NCBI GenBank assembly: GCA_035578155.1
Contig: JAPWDM010000061.1
Span: 563,001-627,000, forward strand
Reading direction: 5' to 3'
From: Brachynemurus nebulosus
Lineage: Eukaryota > Arthropoda > Insecta > Neuroptera > Myrmeleontidae
Length of the DNA: 64,000 nucleotides
Made by a program: the position numbers and the translations under genes. The first letter of the stretch is position 1; each line of letters opens with the position of its first letter. A model generated the notes under the pieces. The model did no database searches. It saw only the letters and a list, made by a program, of their open reading frames with translations, and was not told where the DNA came from. Shown here piece by piece: positions 45,965 to 59,299 of the stretch.

Positions 45965-48889
45965 CCGCGCGATAACTCTCGAACGAAACGTTTAATGCTT
46001 ATGAAATTTTGTGTGCGAATTCGATTTTCCAAATCGTTGGATGAGTTCGTTAGCCAGACACGTCGGATGCCCAGAAGTAGGTTTTCCGGGCGTTTTTTGT
46101 CAACAAAATGAGTTTTTTGCCAGAATTAAGCAATTTTTCAAATTTTTTTTTACACCAAGCTCTAGTAAAAGGTAAAATTCATAAAAAATGTTTTTATACC
46201 GTTGCTCTAAATTGCTTACTTTTCGAGAAAAACTAGGAAATATGTCGTTCTCCATTTCACTAGCACTCGCATTCTTTTTTTTTCTGTCTCATTTTTTACG
46301 AGCTAAATTCGAAAAAATCCGCTTTTTAAGTAGCATGTCATGATTTTTTTAATCCAATTTAACGATTCGGCTATATTCTTTTTCTTTGTCAGTTAAATGT
46401 TTTTATAATGTATCTCTATTCCATTTTTTTTTTTAGATAAAAAATCACGGCGCAGTTTTTTATGTGATATGATCAGAATTTAGATGATGTTTACACCTTC
46501 CTAAAATTAATAAGAGCTTGCTACAATCGCATAAAAATTACGTTAAATCATATTCAAACAATAATATTTTTACGTAATTTTCTATCCAAATGACAATACT
46601 ACGTTATAATTATATGTATAAACCCATCATTTTAGTGGTAAATAAATTTGCACATTCAGTTTTTTTTTTCTTTTGACAACAAAACAAATAATTTTAAATT
46701 TTGACAAGTTGTATCATACATTTTTGAAAATATTAAATATTTATTTTTTTAAGGCAAAAATGTATTAAAGATCTGAAATTTGTTTAACAAAAACCATACA
46801 TCTGCTCGTTTTACCTTAAAAATCTCGGAAAATAGAATATTTTTCAATAATTAACTCAGAAAAAGCATATATGAGGTAATTTTCATGATATTTTTTTGAA
46901 AATTTCAAAATAGTAGGGTTACAATGTTTTTTTTTTTTAATTATTTTGTAGAATTTGGTAAACACACATCGTAAAAAGTACTCGCCTTGAAAAAATCAAA
47001 CAAGTATTTAAAAAAAAATACTATTTCTTAAAGAAAATATTAAAATTATGTACAAATGCCGTCCTGACCAACTGATATATTGGAACCGATTTTGAGCAGC
47101 TGGATTTACTACAGGCAAAAGCTCATAGTGAATACACACATTTTTTAACATCCTTTTGAATTTTGTAATTCAATCATTACAAATAAAATCTAAATAAAAA
47201 AAAATCTATATGACCTGTTTTTTCTCAATTTTCTAGCATCAAATCTAGCAATAATTAACTAGCGAGTGATTGTATTGACCACACATTTTAATGTAAAATA
47301 TATTAATTTTAACCGGCTTCAAAATAACGTTTCGATTTTAACAATAAAAATATTTAAAAAAGTGTTTAAGTTCTGGCAAGATTGTCAAAAAGGGACTGAA
47401 ATATTTTTAGATATTGATATATAGAAAAAATATTAATGTGTTAAGTACTTACTAGACTTATAAACTTTCATTTTCGTATACGCTTTCGGTTTCGGATATT
47501 TAATTATTTCGGATATCGGTAGTTTTAGTTACGGTTACGAATATCCATAACATCCCTAATGTAAATGTTTGTCAATCCAACTTCATCGAGAGAAAGTTAA
47601 TTAGGTATTTACGATTTTCGGAAGAACACGTATATAAATTTTATAAGTACGTATTATCATATAAACACATTTGGTTTGCAATTTTTTAATAATTAGTTTC
47701 TACGCTACTGAAATTATCTATCCATTTGAAAATTGGGATCCAGTGATGTACATTGACACTACAAAAGTGTGGGTGAAAAATTTCATTTTCACTTTTACTG
47801 AAATTATGTCATAAATTCATATTTTCAGAATTTATTCATTTGACAGAAAAATTCTAAATTATTAAAAAAGCCAAATAATTAATAACAATTAAAATAAAAA
47901 AAAAAAAAAACAGAAAACATTTATTTATATTTGCATTTTTATAAAAACATGTAGGTATTATATTTTATATGCACTTTAACTAAAATGTCAAATTTCACAC
48001 GTTGTTAATTTTCAATTTCACTCATAATGTGCTTAAAAATCAAAACTTGAAGTTTATAACATTCACAATCCGTGTAGAGTGTCCATACGTCTTGGTTTTC
48101 CCGGATTTGTCACGGTTCTAGCTCCGTTGCTCCGGTGTCCCGACAGACTTTTTCAAGACGTCGGTCGATTTGTTTCGGTTTTTCAAACTACTAATTTTTT
48201 ATTTTCATCATCTAATAAGTACACAATTTTTCATTTTAAATAATGAATAGTTCAGTATCATATTAAAAGATCAACAGTAGATTCATTTACAACCAAACCT
48301 AAAAATATTTAAAAAAAATTAATTACTAATTAAATTTTCCAAGTTTTTTCGATTTTACCTTAAACACGAACTTCCAAAAAAACATTTTCTTTTCTTAACT
48401 TTCCATCATATATGTATCTACATAAATAAATTGTAATATTATTTTGCTTGCTTTTATGATACTGAAGGTACTAAAGTTCCTGAACAATTAAAAATTAAAA
48501 TGACTGGAATTTTATTCGAACTTTTAAATAAAGTAGTTAACTAACGCGCTAGATAGATAGCGCCAGAATACAGAAATTGCCAACATTTAAATGTTCATGT
48601 TTCACATTAATACAAAATAAAATACATTAATACAAAATAAAATTGTCTAAGAAGCTCACTTTCATAAGAAATTTTATAAAAATTTAAAAAATATATATTT
48701 CCTAGAACAGGGGGCGATTTATTTTAAAAAAAAATTAATATTTTAAATAAAGAGCCATTAATAGGTAATCTATACATATAATACAAATGTAACGAGACCG
48801 TTTCTGTATAGGGAATATTTTTTAAAAATTGTGCAGATACTGTAAATAGTTATCGATGTAGATATCAAAACAGCGATTTTTTAAATTTT

Positions 48890-49340
48890 TGTCTGTCTGT
48901 CTGTCTGTCTGTTCGTCTGTTCACGCATCACACAAAAACTACTGGATGGATTTTAATGAAATTTGATGTGCCGACAACTTATTACCCGGATCAACATCTA
49001 AGATACTTTCTACTTCGAGAAAATGTCTCATTCCCACGGGAAAATGGAAAAACCATGTTGAGCATGTGCATACAGTACGCAAAAACTATTGAACGGATTT
49101 TGATGCAATTTGGTGTGATGATAACTTATTACCTGAGTCAGCATCTCAGATACTTTTTATTTCGGGAAAGTGGCTCATTCCCACAGGAAAGTAAAAAAAC
49201 TTTTTGAGCATGTGCACATATTACGCGAAAACTATTGAACGGATTTTTATGAAATCTGGTGTAGTGATAACTTATTACCTGCGTCAACATTTAGGATACT
49301 TTTTATTACGGGAAAATATTTCCTTCCTTCAGGAAAATTC
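48890..49340 (+). repeat. Three diverged about 130-bp direct repeats after (GTCT)n
   Basis: A GTCT run (48892-48912) is followed by three units, each with CAAAAACTA(C/T)TG(G/A)A(T/C)GGATTTT, GATAACTTATTAC and AGATACTTT(C/T)TA (about 48940, 49080, 49215). This is a transposon core type; the parent is unknown. It lies within the long family A copy and may be a separate insertion. Confidence 0.7.
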
Positions 49341-50048
49341 AAAAATTATTTTGCTTATGTGCATGTATACTTAAAACTATTGTTCTATGCGAATGCTTTA
49401 TAATTACTATACTTATATACTTGTCATTTATTAAATTAAATTTACCATAATACAAAATTTCTGGAGACTAACTCTATTTTAAATTAATTTAGAAAAATTT
49501 AAGTGCCTATATATCCGAAAAATTCATTTTGGATGAAACTTGTTATATTTATAGGATAGATACTAGTTTGGGATGCAAATATAATAAAACAATAAAACGT
49601 TGGAAGTCCAAAAATTTTGTATGAGTTCTCCAGTCAGACACGTCCAATTCCAAAAACCTCAAAAAAATGAGTTTTTTGCAAACAATTTGCCAAAATTTAA
49701 AAGTTTTTCCAATTTTTTTTACATTGTGGTAAAGAACCAAGAAAATCACAGAAAATACATTTTGAGCCATTATTCTAGGTAAGCGGGTTTTCGAAAAAAA
49801 GTAACTTTTATGATTGGAAATTCGCTATGTTATGCAGATGCTGCGACAGGGGTATTTTTGTATAAAGTGATTTCGGAATCGTTTGTAAAGTGGGCAATTA
49901 AAAAAGAAATGGAAGAGATTATCCGGTTCGCGCGTATTACATATAGGATAAATCTCGTCATAGTTTAAATTATATTTGAAATTTTTGAAGAGGAATCGGA
50001 AACGGAATTGACTGGCTGTTCTGAGTTGACAGAGAGTTCTTGACTTAA

Positions 50049-50579
50049 CTAAACAACTGAACAGCGTATAGTCAAATAGTTGTACTGATAGTCATTTATT
50101 TCAAATAATTGAGCATAAAAGTTACTGTAGTGAGAAGCCCGAAGACAATCCAAGTCAATTTCATGCTGTTTTCGACTGAATAGTTCTACTGCTTCATCAG
50201 TTGTTGCTCTAATAACACTCGTGACGTGATCCATTCCAATATCAAAAAGTAGCAACTTCAATTGTATGCACCAGTTGCCATTTTTTGCGCTTTGTGATAA
50301 GCTGTCAATTTGCTTTAGACGTTCAAAACAAGCCTTGACTAGACACAGATCATTCTCTCTGGCTAAACGGTACCAATATTTCAAAATTTTTCGAAATATT
50401 TGACCTGGCAACCTTTTTCTATTTGTTTCCACCCGTATCATAACATTAGGAGTATTTTTAGGCAGAGCTAAAATAGATTTTGGAAATCGTATTTGGGCTG
50501 TTTCTACTATATCAAAGTAATTATATGCCCATATTTCCGATCCATACAGTAATGTTGCTCTAGTTATACCATCAAAAAG
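50049..50579 (-). pseudogene. LINE ORF2 C-terminal fragment
   Basis: Minus strand, directly after the stop of the ORF1-like frame and in the same frame. It reads TRATLLYGSEIWAYN, then ILALPKNTPN and LPGQIFRKILKYW, the familiar region after the RT domain in several LINE groups. No RT palm or endonuclease is present. The stretch is open to 50049. It is the tail of a LINE whose middle has been deleted. Confidence 0.7.
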
Positions 50580-51234
50580 CTAGTAAAGGTTTTTTGAGTT
50601 GTAAATAATTGGTTTTACGCGATCTAATTCATGAATACTATATTCGACATCATTTAAAACCAGTTTATTGTATTTTAATCCTTCCTTAAGACCTTTTTTA
50701 CGCACATCTTTTAGGTACCCTATTAATTGTTGGCGATCATTTAATACTTCTTTGCTATAGTGCTCAGTTATGTAGATGTTTGTGTCTTTTAGGGTGGTTT
50801 TATTTTTGATAACTTTGTTGCGTATAACTTCATTTTCAAACTTAACTAGTAGCAGCGGTTTGTCTTTTTTACCTATTGGCGGTACTTGTTTTATCTCTTG
50901 AATGTTAAAATCAATTTTTAGAGTATTTTTAATAATTTCAAACAAAGTAGTCAGACTATCAGCTTCACTTTGCATTTCTATTCCGTGAAATATTAAATTA
51001 TTTTTCCTAGTTTCACACATAAGCTGCTTAATCATATTGTCTTGTTGTTGAACAATATTCTATAAACAATTTTTTTCAGATTTTAATGTTTTCACTTCAG
51101 TTTTTTAATGATTTTATTTGATCACTCACATTTTGCACATATCATTTTAGGGTTTTTAATTCATTTCTATTTGCTTTCACGGTTTCGTTCATTGTGTAAA
51201 TTGCTTTAGTCAATTGGTCTAATTTAGTTTCCAT
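50580..51234 (-). pseudogene. LINE ORF1-like protein, broken
   Basis: Minus strand. The likely start is the ATG at 51234, giving METKLDQLTKAIYTMNE, a heptad-like coiled coil. Stops and a frame change interrupt 51040-51150. The remaining 151 codons (51035-50580) read TRKNNLIFHGIEM, VPPIGKKDKPLLLVKF and EVIRNKVIKNKTTLK, an RRM-like RNA-binding domain as in L1-type ORF1 (Transposase_22) proteins. The normal role is to coat LINE RNA. It ends at TAG (50582-50580) immediately before the ORF2 tail, marking an internal deletion. Confidence 0.7.
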
Positions 51235-51287
51235 ATTAAATAAAAAAAGAACAAAAAATTATATACGTATATATTGGAATTTAATAA

Positions 51288-51357
51288 ACGTTGCTGGAAT
51301 TGAACTGAGGGCCAATGATTAGAGCGTCCGATTCTTTAACGATTGGACCACGAGCAC
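51288..51357 (-). other. tRNA-like sequence, possible SINE head
   Basis: On the minus strand: a D-arm-like segment (GTCC, 15-nt loop, GGAC) and, about 25 nt on, AGTTCAATTCC resembling a pol III B box. Acceptor and anticodon stems do not pair well, so this is not called as a tRNA gene. It lies about 50 bp upstream of the LINE ORF1 start. Confidence 0.3.
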
Positions 51358-52134
51358 TGTTATTGAACTTCACAACTTTTCCAGTTATCTTTTACTGAAA
51401 GTTCTGTATAACCTTCCCAACCTTCATAAAAAGTATCAAAATATTTTTTTATTATTAAACGAAGTATATTATAGGGTTTCTCTTTTTTTTTTTTAAAATC
51501 GTTATTAAACTTTTAGCACTTAAATTTTAATAACCACAGCACTAGCAATCACAGCACTAGCAATTGTATTAGGGGATCAAAGTTATATTAAAAGTATCAC
51601 ATGTACGAATTAATTTTAACATCTAATATTTCATCAAAATTTTATATTTTAAGCACGACACAGAGAACAAAGACACGTCTGCTATGCACAACTCCTGCAA
51701 CCGAACTATTTAATTTGTCCACAGTATTCTTGGAGTTACAATGCAAATTTAAAATAATTTTTTACTTTATTAACCAACTGTCATGGTGACTTTTGTATTA
51801 ATTATTCAACTTATTTAAATTGACCATCATTGTATTCTTGATGTCGTAGTATCTCAAGACAATTAAAATAATCTTTAGAAAAATTTTTCATTTAATAATT
51901 ATTTAAAAACTCAGTTCTCTGTGTCAGTTTAAACTGTTCAGTAAAAACTGTTATCTAGTTAAAAATGATCGTGTGTAGCCTCCTTAAGTTTCATTTAAAT
52001 GGAAAGAAATCAAAATTTGTTAAATATACTGGTTTTTAAAAAATTAACTAAAAGTGCGATTGTTTAATAATGTCTTCAAATCAGTGCAATAAATAAAGTA
52101 ATGTATCAAATATTTTGTCTCTTTTTATTCTTGT
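51358..52134. other. Unannotated stretch
   Basis: Contains a small direct repeat (CACAGCACTAGCAAT twice near 51535-51560). No gene supported. Confidence 0.4.
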
Positions 52135-52259
52135 TAGCCGAATTTTTCAACTGAAAAAATTAGACTTATACAGCCTATGCGATAAGAACGGAAAAGAGCG
52201 AGAGTAGGGGTGCTATCCGTTTTCGGGCCCGTAGAACACGATTCTGAAGAAAAAACATG

Positions 52260-52339
<80 letters not shown>

Positions 52340-53814
52340 CCGCTACCTTTTGACAAGTGTAGGGCCCCCCTATGGAAGGCAAGAACTGAGACTTGGTAAG
52401 TGGGGCTCATTTGGATGCGACCCAACCTTTAAGGGGGTGGTGGGGGGGGCAACAAAACAATAAAACTTTTCCAAACCGGTTGAAAATAATGTTTCGGTCA
52501 ATTATCTACAAATATCCAAAATTCAGTTTCCTAGGATGATTTGGAGGGAGTAGAGGGGGAAAAAATTATTTTGGCTGGATCTAACACGCCCACATTCCCC
52601 GCCTGAATTAACGTAGAGGGTTGAAATTTTGTTTGTTGATAGAGTTCGTAAATAGGGTCTGCTTTTTGGAGGTTTTAATATTTTACATCCCACCACCACC
52701 ATTTTTAAGCTACAATTTCATGCTTTTTCGACGTTTTCGAAGTTTGTACCACTCGCACAGCTCACCCAAATAAACCTATAGGACTGAAATTTTGTACTCG
52801 GATTGAGTTAGTATCAAGGGAGTTCCTTTTGGGGGTCTCAAATTTAACCCTTACCCCCACCATTTTTATACCAAAAAGAACATTATTTTTCTTGTTTTTT
52901 AACAGTTTCGTTCAGGTCAAAATCTCTCCAAATAAACCTAGAGGGCTGAAAATTTGTGTATAGGTTAGGTTAATAGCCATCCACAGCTTTTTTGAGGTTT
53001 TAACTTTTAACCCTTACCCCTACGATTTTTACGCTTTCGAACAATTTTTACGCTTTTGTAATTTTTTTTTATTTTTTTGCTTTTTTTCTAACACTTCTAG
53101 AGACTCTAAGGAAACTTAGAGGGCTTAAATTTTGTACGTGTATTGAGTTAGTATTCAGCTAGTGCCCTTTAGGGATTCTAAATTATTTTGCTCCCCACGT
53201 CTCCCATTTTTACATCGGATTTCAATGCTGTTGTTAAATGTCTTTTAAATGCTTTATTTTTATTCTAATACAAGTAAGCGTATTGTAATTTTATAAAAAT
53301 TTAAAGAAAATGAACTTACTTTTATAACAAATGCAATACATAAATATTAAGTAATTTAAAAATGTTATTAAAGTCACTGTTTATTTATAAAGTGGGAATT
53401 TTGGATTTTTATCTATAAAATAGAAATTTTGGATTTTTTTGGAAAGAAAAAATATCTTCATAAAAGCCTTCCAGTTTACTATTTAAGGTCCTTTTTTAAT
53501 ATTTAAAGATAAAACACAAAGGCAGTTGGCGGATAAGCATGGAATGTCCTCGTACGAAATGTGTTGGCTTTTTCCCTGTTAACTGCTATCGGCACAAAAT
53601 TGAAATTTACTGAGATTCAGCCCTTAAAAACTTAAAACCTTTTTTTTAAAGCCCTGATCAACCGGACACTCATAATCAGTTTTGAAACCACTAAAATGAC
53701 AAATCGCTTGTGGACTTTCAATTACATTTCGCTTGTTGACACTCAATACCGAAAATGAAAGGAAAAATTCGACTTCCGTGATGGGGCTCCGCTGCTGACG
53801 GCGTTTTTTTTTTT
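52135..53814 (+). mobile_element. Family B HINE-like element, copy 2 (most complete)
   Basis: Starts TAGCCGAATTTTTC with a local partner GAAAAAATTAGAC, then a block with GAGAGTAGGGGTGC and TAGAACACGATTC, a TA tract (52262-52337), and tandem core units marked by AATAAACCTA and CTGAAATTTTGT (52770, 52935, 53105). Near the 3' end GAAAAATTCG inverts the start, followed by CCGTGA...TGACGG and a T run. Length 1.7 kb. This shared plan with family A supports a Helentron-associated non-autonomous identity. No protein coding. Confidence 0.75.
52262..52337. repeat. (TA)n microsatellite
   Basis: TA repeats at the fixed position of family B. Frames across it are artefacts. Confidence 0.95.
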
Positions 53815-54740
53815 GATTTTAATAAACTTAATTTGAGAGAGAAAATTATCTGCCTACTATATTGATAAAAGTAATTTTTAACATATTGCTAGCTATTAAA
53901 AAAGCAATTAGGTTTTCATTTGGGTATTCAATTTTAAGTAGAAGAGAAGTAAATTATGCATGTATTACAAGGTAAAAAATATTAATTTGAAAGTTTGTTG
54001 AATGTTTGTTTGTTTACTTTTATAATTACATTTAAGTGAATTGTAACGGTTATCCACACACCTACGGGCTACCCAACCTATTCAATTGAATCATATTTAA
54101 AATATTGCAACGTGTGTTCGCCTAGGTAAAAAATTTATAAAATACATATATGTATATTTAAATTGGTAATGGAAAGTTTTAGATATTTGTGGAAATAGGG
54201 TAATTTCAAAATTTTTTAATATGGTTTGATAATTAATTAAAATACAAATTTAAATAACCTGCCTTTTAAATTATTTCTTTTTTCAACAGAATATTGCCAG
54301 TTAATGTAAACCAACAACTAATTTAGAATTATTGCAATCTACTTTTGCATTGTGACGTCTTATGTGGCGGTTATGTAAATTCGTATGATAAAATATATGT
54401 GTAACAAAATATGGAACAAACGGTGTAAATCATTCCTTTGCAAATTTATACCTGATTTTAAAACTGATCCTAAATGAATAATAATTGCTTAAAGGGGTAT
54501 TCTAGTCTAGAGGCTCGATTCCGAGGTGATTTTACGGGCGTAATAAAAAAAAATAAAAATTTTAGTATCCATTTTTTAAACATTTTTTTATTAATATTTG
54601 AAAATTGTAAAAATGTATATAAATTAAAAAAAAATTCAAAATTGAAATCGGTACAGGCCGGCAAAGTGGCTACTCAAAAAAGGTGTCTCCTGGTTAATGT
54701 GATTCCAAGCCTCTTGGTGATCTGAAGTCTTTTAGTATCG
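53815..54740. other. Unannotated stretch
   Basis: A block at 54490-54540 (AAAGGGGTATTCTAGTC, GATTTTACGGGCG) looks like a transposon piece but I cannot bound it. Overlapping frames at 54470-54725 are not supported. Confidence 0.4.
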
Positions 54741-54957
54741 GACTAAAATCGGAGTAAAATTGGATGAGGTTCACCAAGATCTGGAGGTCCCAAAAGCGCC
54801 AAAAATAAACTACCCAAACGATTTTGAAGACTTTTTAGCGAATTTCCAAAACTGGAAATTCAGCTTTTACGCCAGGTGTCATGGTGCGACCTAAGCCCGG
54901 GACCATATCAGAAATATGTTTTGAGGTCCCTAGAATACGAAAATGATATTCACTAAA

Positions 54958-55071
<114 letters not shown>

Positions 55072-55969
55072 CCGCGCGATAACTCTCGAACGAAACGTCT
55101 AACGCTTATGAAATTTTGTGTGCGGACTGGATTCTGAATTGGCTTGGCTAAGTTCGTTTGCCAGACACGTCGGATGCCCAGAAGTAGGTTTTCTGGCCAT
55201 TTTTTATCATTCGATCCTAACATAAGGCAGTTTGATTTTTACATCGTTGAAAAGGAAAAAAAAATTATGAAGAAAATATTCTTATAATTTTCTTTCTATT
55301 TTAAGTATTTTTCGAGAAAATGTAAATTTTCATTTTTATTCTTTCTTTGTTAGTCTAATAAGTAATTTCTTATTTATAATTTATGTCTCAGTTCTTTATG
55401 AAGTATAAAAATATTTCACTTTTTTATTAAAGAATTTTGTGAGAACAAGTGAAAACTATTCACATATATGTGATATAACACACATACATGTATAGAGTTT
55501 TGTTTCTCATTTATTGCATTATAATTAGCATGGTTCTATCCCATGTTAAAAAATGTAAATTAAACAGATTTTCTAAGCTAATGTAATGAAGAATTTTTTT
55601 TTTTTTATTGAATTTTTAAGTAAACAAGAAATTGAAGATTATGTTATGATATAAATATTATTAAATATAAAACAAAACAAAATATGTACAATGTCCATAT
55701 GTATGTACGGAAAAATATTTTGAATCGATTTTGAAAATTTTTCCACTAATAATTAATAATGTTAAAAAATTAAACCATTTCAAATGGATTTAAGGTATTT
55801 TATGTGAGGTCAAGGTTTTCGGGAACTAAAAAGGCCAGAAATTAATTAACCAATCGATTTTAAAAAATTTTTCACAGTTAGTAAGTTAAAGTATTTGAAT
55901 TAATTAATTAAATGATGTTCGCAAGAAGCTTACGGACTGCCATAAGTTATATGAGATCCTTAGAACCCT

Positions 55970-57190
55970 TTTCTTACTGTTAGAGTACTAGACTTGTTTC
56001 GCCAGGATTTACTGATCCCATAATTGTAAAAAATAAACTAAACGACCAATTTTAAAAATTTCTTCACTGTTACAGAGCTAAACTATTTTAGATAGATTTA
56101 GAATACATTATGTAAGGTCCGTCAGGGTCCACAGGACCCAAAAGTGTCAAAAATAAACTAACTGACCGATTTTGAAAATTTTTTCACTGTTTCAGAGCTA
56201 AACTATTTTAGATAAATATCGATTACGTTATGTAAGGTCCGCCTGGGTCCATAGGACCCAAAAGTGTCAAAAATAAACTGCCTGATCGATTTTGAAAATT
56301 TTTTCACTGTTACAGAGCTAAACTGTTTTAGATAAATATAGATTCCGTTATGTAAGGTCTGCCAGGGTCCATAGGATCCAGAAGTGTCAAAAATAAACCA
56401 ACTGACCGATTTTGAAAATTTTTTCACTGTTACAGAGCTAAACTATTTTAGATAAATATAAATTACGTTATGTAAGGTCCACCAAGGTCCATAGAACCCA
56501 AAAGTGTCAAAAATAAACTAACTGACCGATTTTGAAAATTTTTTCACTGTTACAGAGCTAAACTATTTTAGATAAGTATAGATTACGTTATGTAAGGTCT
56601 GCCAGGGTCCATAGGATCCAGAAGTGTCAAAAATAAACTAACTGACCGATTTTGAAAATTTTTTCACTCTTACAGAGCTAAACTATTTTAGATAAATATA
56701 GATTACGTTATGTAAGGTCTGCCAGGGTCCATGGGATCCAAAAGTGTCAAAAATAAACTAACCGACCGATTTTGAAAATTTTTTCACTGTTGGGGAACTA
56801 ACTATTTTAGATAGACATACATTACGTTATTTAGGGTCCGCCAGGGTCCATGGGACCCAAAAGTGGTAAAAATAAACTAACCGACCGATTTTGAAAATTT
56901 TTTCACTGTTACAGAGCTAAACTATTTTAGATAAATATAGATTACGTTATGTAAAGTCTGCCAGGGTCCATCGGATCCAAAAGCGTCAAAAATAAACTAG
57001 CCGACCGATTTTGAAAATTTTTTCACTGTTGGGGAGCTAAGCTATTTTAGATACATATAGATTACGTTATGTAAGGTCTGAAGTGTCAGTAGGACCTAAA
57101 AGTGTCAAAAATAAAATAACTGACCGATTTTGAAACCTTTTTACTATTACCGAGGTAAACTATTTTAGATAGGTACAGGTTGTGTTATCT
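55970..57190 (+). repeat. 120-bp tandem array, about 10 units
   Basis: Units repeat at exactly 120 bp over most of the array (GACCGATTTTG at 56163, 56283, 56403, 56523, 56643, 56763, then about 56882, 57002). Each holds TTTTTTCACTGTTACAGAGC, TTTTAGATAAATATAG, ACGTTATGTAAGG, GGGTCCATAGGACCC and AAGTGTCAAAAATAAAC. GGGTCC...GGACCC is a small inverted repeat in every unit. Homogeneity suggests recent expansion; family A copies elsewhere have only two to seven diverged units. Confidence 0.9.
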
Positions 57191-57245
57191 GAGATCCACA
57201 ACTGTCCTGCGGATGCAAATGCGGCGTAGAATGCTACACAACGGG

Positions 57246-57250
<5 letters not shown>

Positions 57251-57329
<79 letters not shown>
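57251..57329. repeat. (TA)n microsatellite
   Basis: Second TA tract of the inner family A element. Confidence 0.95.
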
Positions 57330-57331
<2 letters not shown>

Positions 57332-57894
57332 CATAAAGTCCGGCTAAAATATACGGTCGAGCTGATTTTTTAATGAGGTCCACCGGGATCTTGCAGATCC
57401 GAAAACGTAATAAGCTATCGAAAAGATGCTAAAAAATTTCTCACTGCTAGAGAACTAAATTATTTTAGATGGATACAACTATGCTGCACAAAATTCGTTC
57501 GGGTTCTTGGGTCCCCAAAAATACCAAAACTAATTACCCAACCGATTTTAAAAATTCTTTTACTCTTAGAAAGCTAAACTATTTTAAATAGGTACAGTCT
57601 TAGCTGAGATCCGCCAGTGCCCAAGATTTGGAAATTCGCTATGTTATGCAGATGCTGCGACAGGGGTATTTACTTTTAGAAAGCTAAATTACTTTAAATG
57701 TATATATCCTATACTATATAAGATCCTCCAGTGTCCTCCGGACTCAAAAGTGTTAAAAATTGAGTACTCAACCGATTTTGAAAATTTCTTCACTGTTAGA
57801 GAGCTAAACTATTTTAGATGGATACAAGTTGTTTTGTGAGATCCACTGTCTTTGGAAATTCACTACGTTATGCAGATGATGTGACAGGGGTATT

Positions 57895-59299
57895 AATTCT
57901 TTTAACGGTTTTTCTTCTTTTTGCTCAAATTTGTTGTTCAAGTCCATTATAATGTTACTAAAGTTGAATATAATGTTGCTCGAGTTCATTTTGATCCAAA
58001 AGATAATTAAAAGACTGATTACGTGCCTATAATATTGCATTTCAATGCCTTGTTAAAAAAAACTGAAAGTTACTTTGACATCTTTAAAAAAAAAAAGTAT
58101 ATAAAATTGAGGAAGTCTGGTGGGATTAGATTTCGTTATACATTTGACAGCTAAAGGGTAGGTACACTTTAATTGTTAAAGAACTTCCGAAAGCTGTTCA
58201 AAGTAGTTCGATTCTACGGTGGCAAACAGACAGCAATATCCAGAAATATAAAAAAGTGCAAAAATATTCTAACAGTGAATACAAAGGTACTAACCCTAAG
58301 GGTTCAGAAAATGTTGATAAATGTTCAATTGTTTACTCAATAACAGCAGTCAATTGAAAAATACTAAAAATTTTAGAAAATAGCAGGATTATGAACATCC
58401 ATCAGTAGCACTTAAGGGTTAATTCAATATTTCTTACAACAATAACATTTGATATCAATTCTTCTGATTAAATTCCTAATCTAATATTTATTTATTTCAT
58501 TTCAGCAATAGTATATTCTTGAAATGAGTTTCCAATCGAATGATACTAATAAAATAAGTTATTCTAGGATAGAATACAAAGAATGTAAGGGAAAAATTGA
58601 ACTTGATTGACATAAAGACATATAGGTACTTGTATCTTTTTTTATAGTTTGTTGAAACAGTTTATCAGCAAACATTTTATTTTATGACCAGAAATTTCAT
58701 TTCTGTGACATTTATAGGAAAGATAATAATATTGTTAGGAAAAATGTATAAAATATTTATTTTTCTTTATTGGTACGTCAAAAAGCATAAAGAATATGGT
58801 TTATGCCGGTGTCGTCCGAGCAACAATTTATTCTAATCATATTTCGAACTTTATCCAAACATGCTATGTAACCTTAGTGTTACGCATATAAACTTAGGTG
58901 CTTGTATTTCTAATATGATCCGTAACATACACACATCTAAATTATCATACATTATCAAATATACCCCGTTCCAAATACAATTGAGCATGAGTCATCATTA
59001 AAAAATTAAATAATTCTTATATTCGAAACCGATCGATCTTCTATTCTTTTCTAAAAACAAACTGCAAACTTAAAATTTACGTAAGTGTAATAATGAACGG
59101 GATAAAGCCAAGAAAACGGAAATTATTTCAATTCATAAGTGATGAATCATAGTTAAATTTAAGTGAAATGGACCATATATAAGATACTATTATAGCAGCC
59201 CATCGTGGCTTCGCCTAGGTGTCTATTTTGTTTTCATTTTGGTGTTTTATATAATTTTCTATATATATATATATACACATTTTATATTTTACAACCGCT
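57895..59299. other. Unannotated AT-rich stretch
   Basis: A 78-codon minus-strand frame at 57804-58040 overlaps the family A end and has no supporting features. Nothing else is supported. Confidence 0.4.

Larger units (their letters stand above)
45757..49856 (+). mobile_element. Family A HINE-like element, long copy
   Basis: Starts TAGCGAATTTCC, with partner GGAAATTCAGC, the AAGCCCGAGACC and TTTTGAGGTCCC blocks, a TA tract (45884-45961), TCGAACGAAACGTTTAATG, and ACACGTCGGATGCCC. Its 45963-46590 part is colinear with 63350-64000. It ends GGAAATTCGCTATG to GACAGGGGTATT at 49856. The right part (49580-49856) matches the right part of the copy ending at 15236. At 4.1 kb it is longer than the others and may contain unrelated insertions; no Rep or helicase frame is present. 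Confidence 0.65.

Noticed and set aside
51288..51357. Functional tRNA gene
   Set aside because: D-arm and B-box-like parts are present, but acceptor and anticodon stems do not pair.
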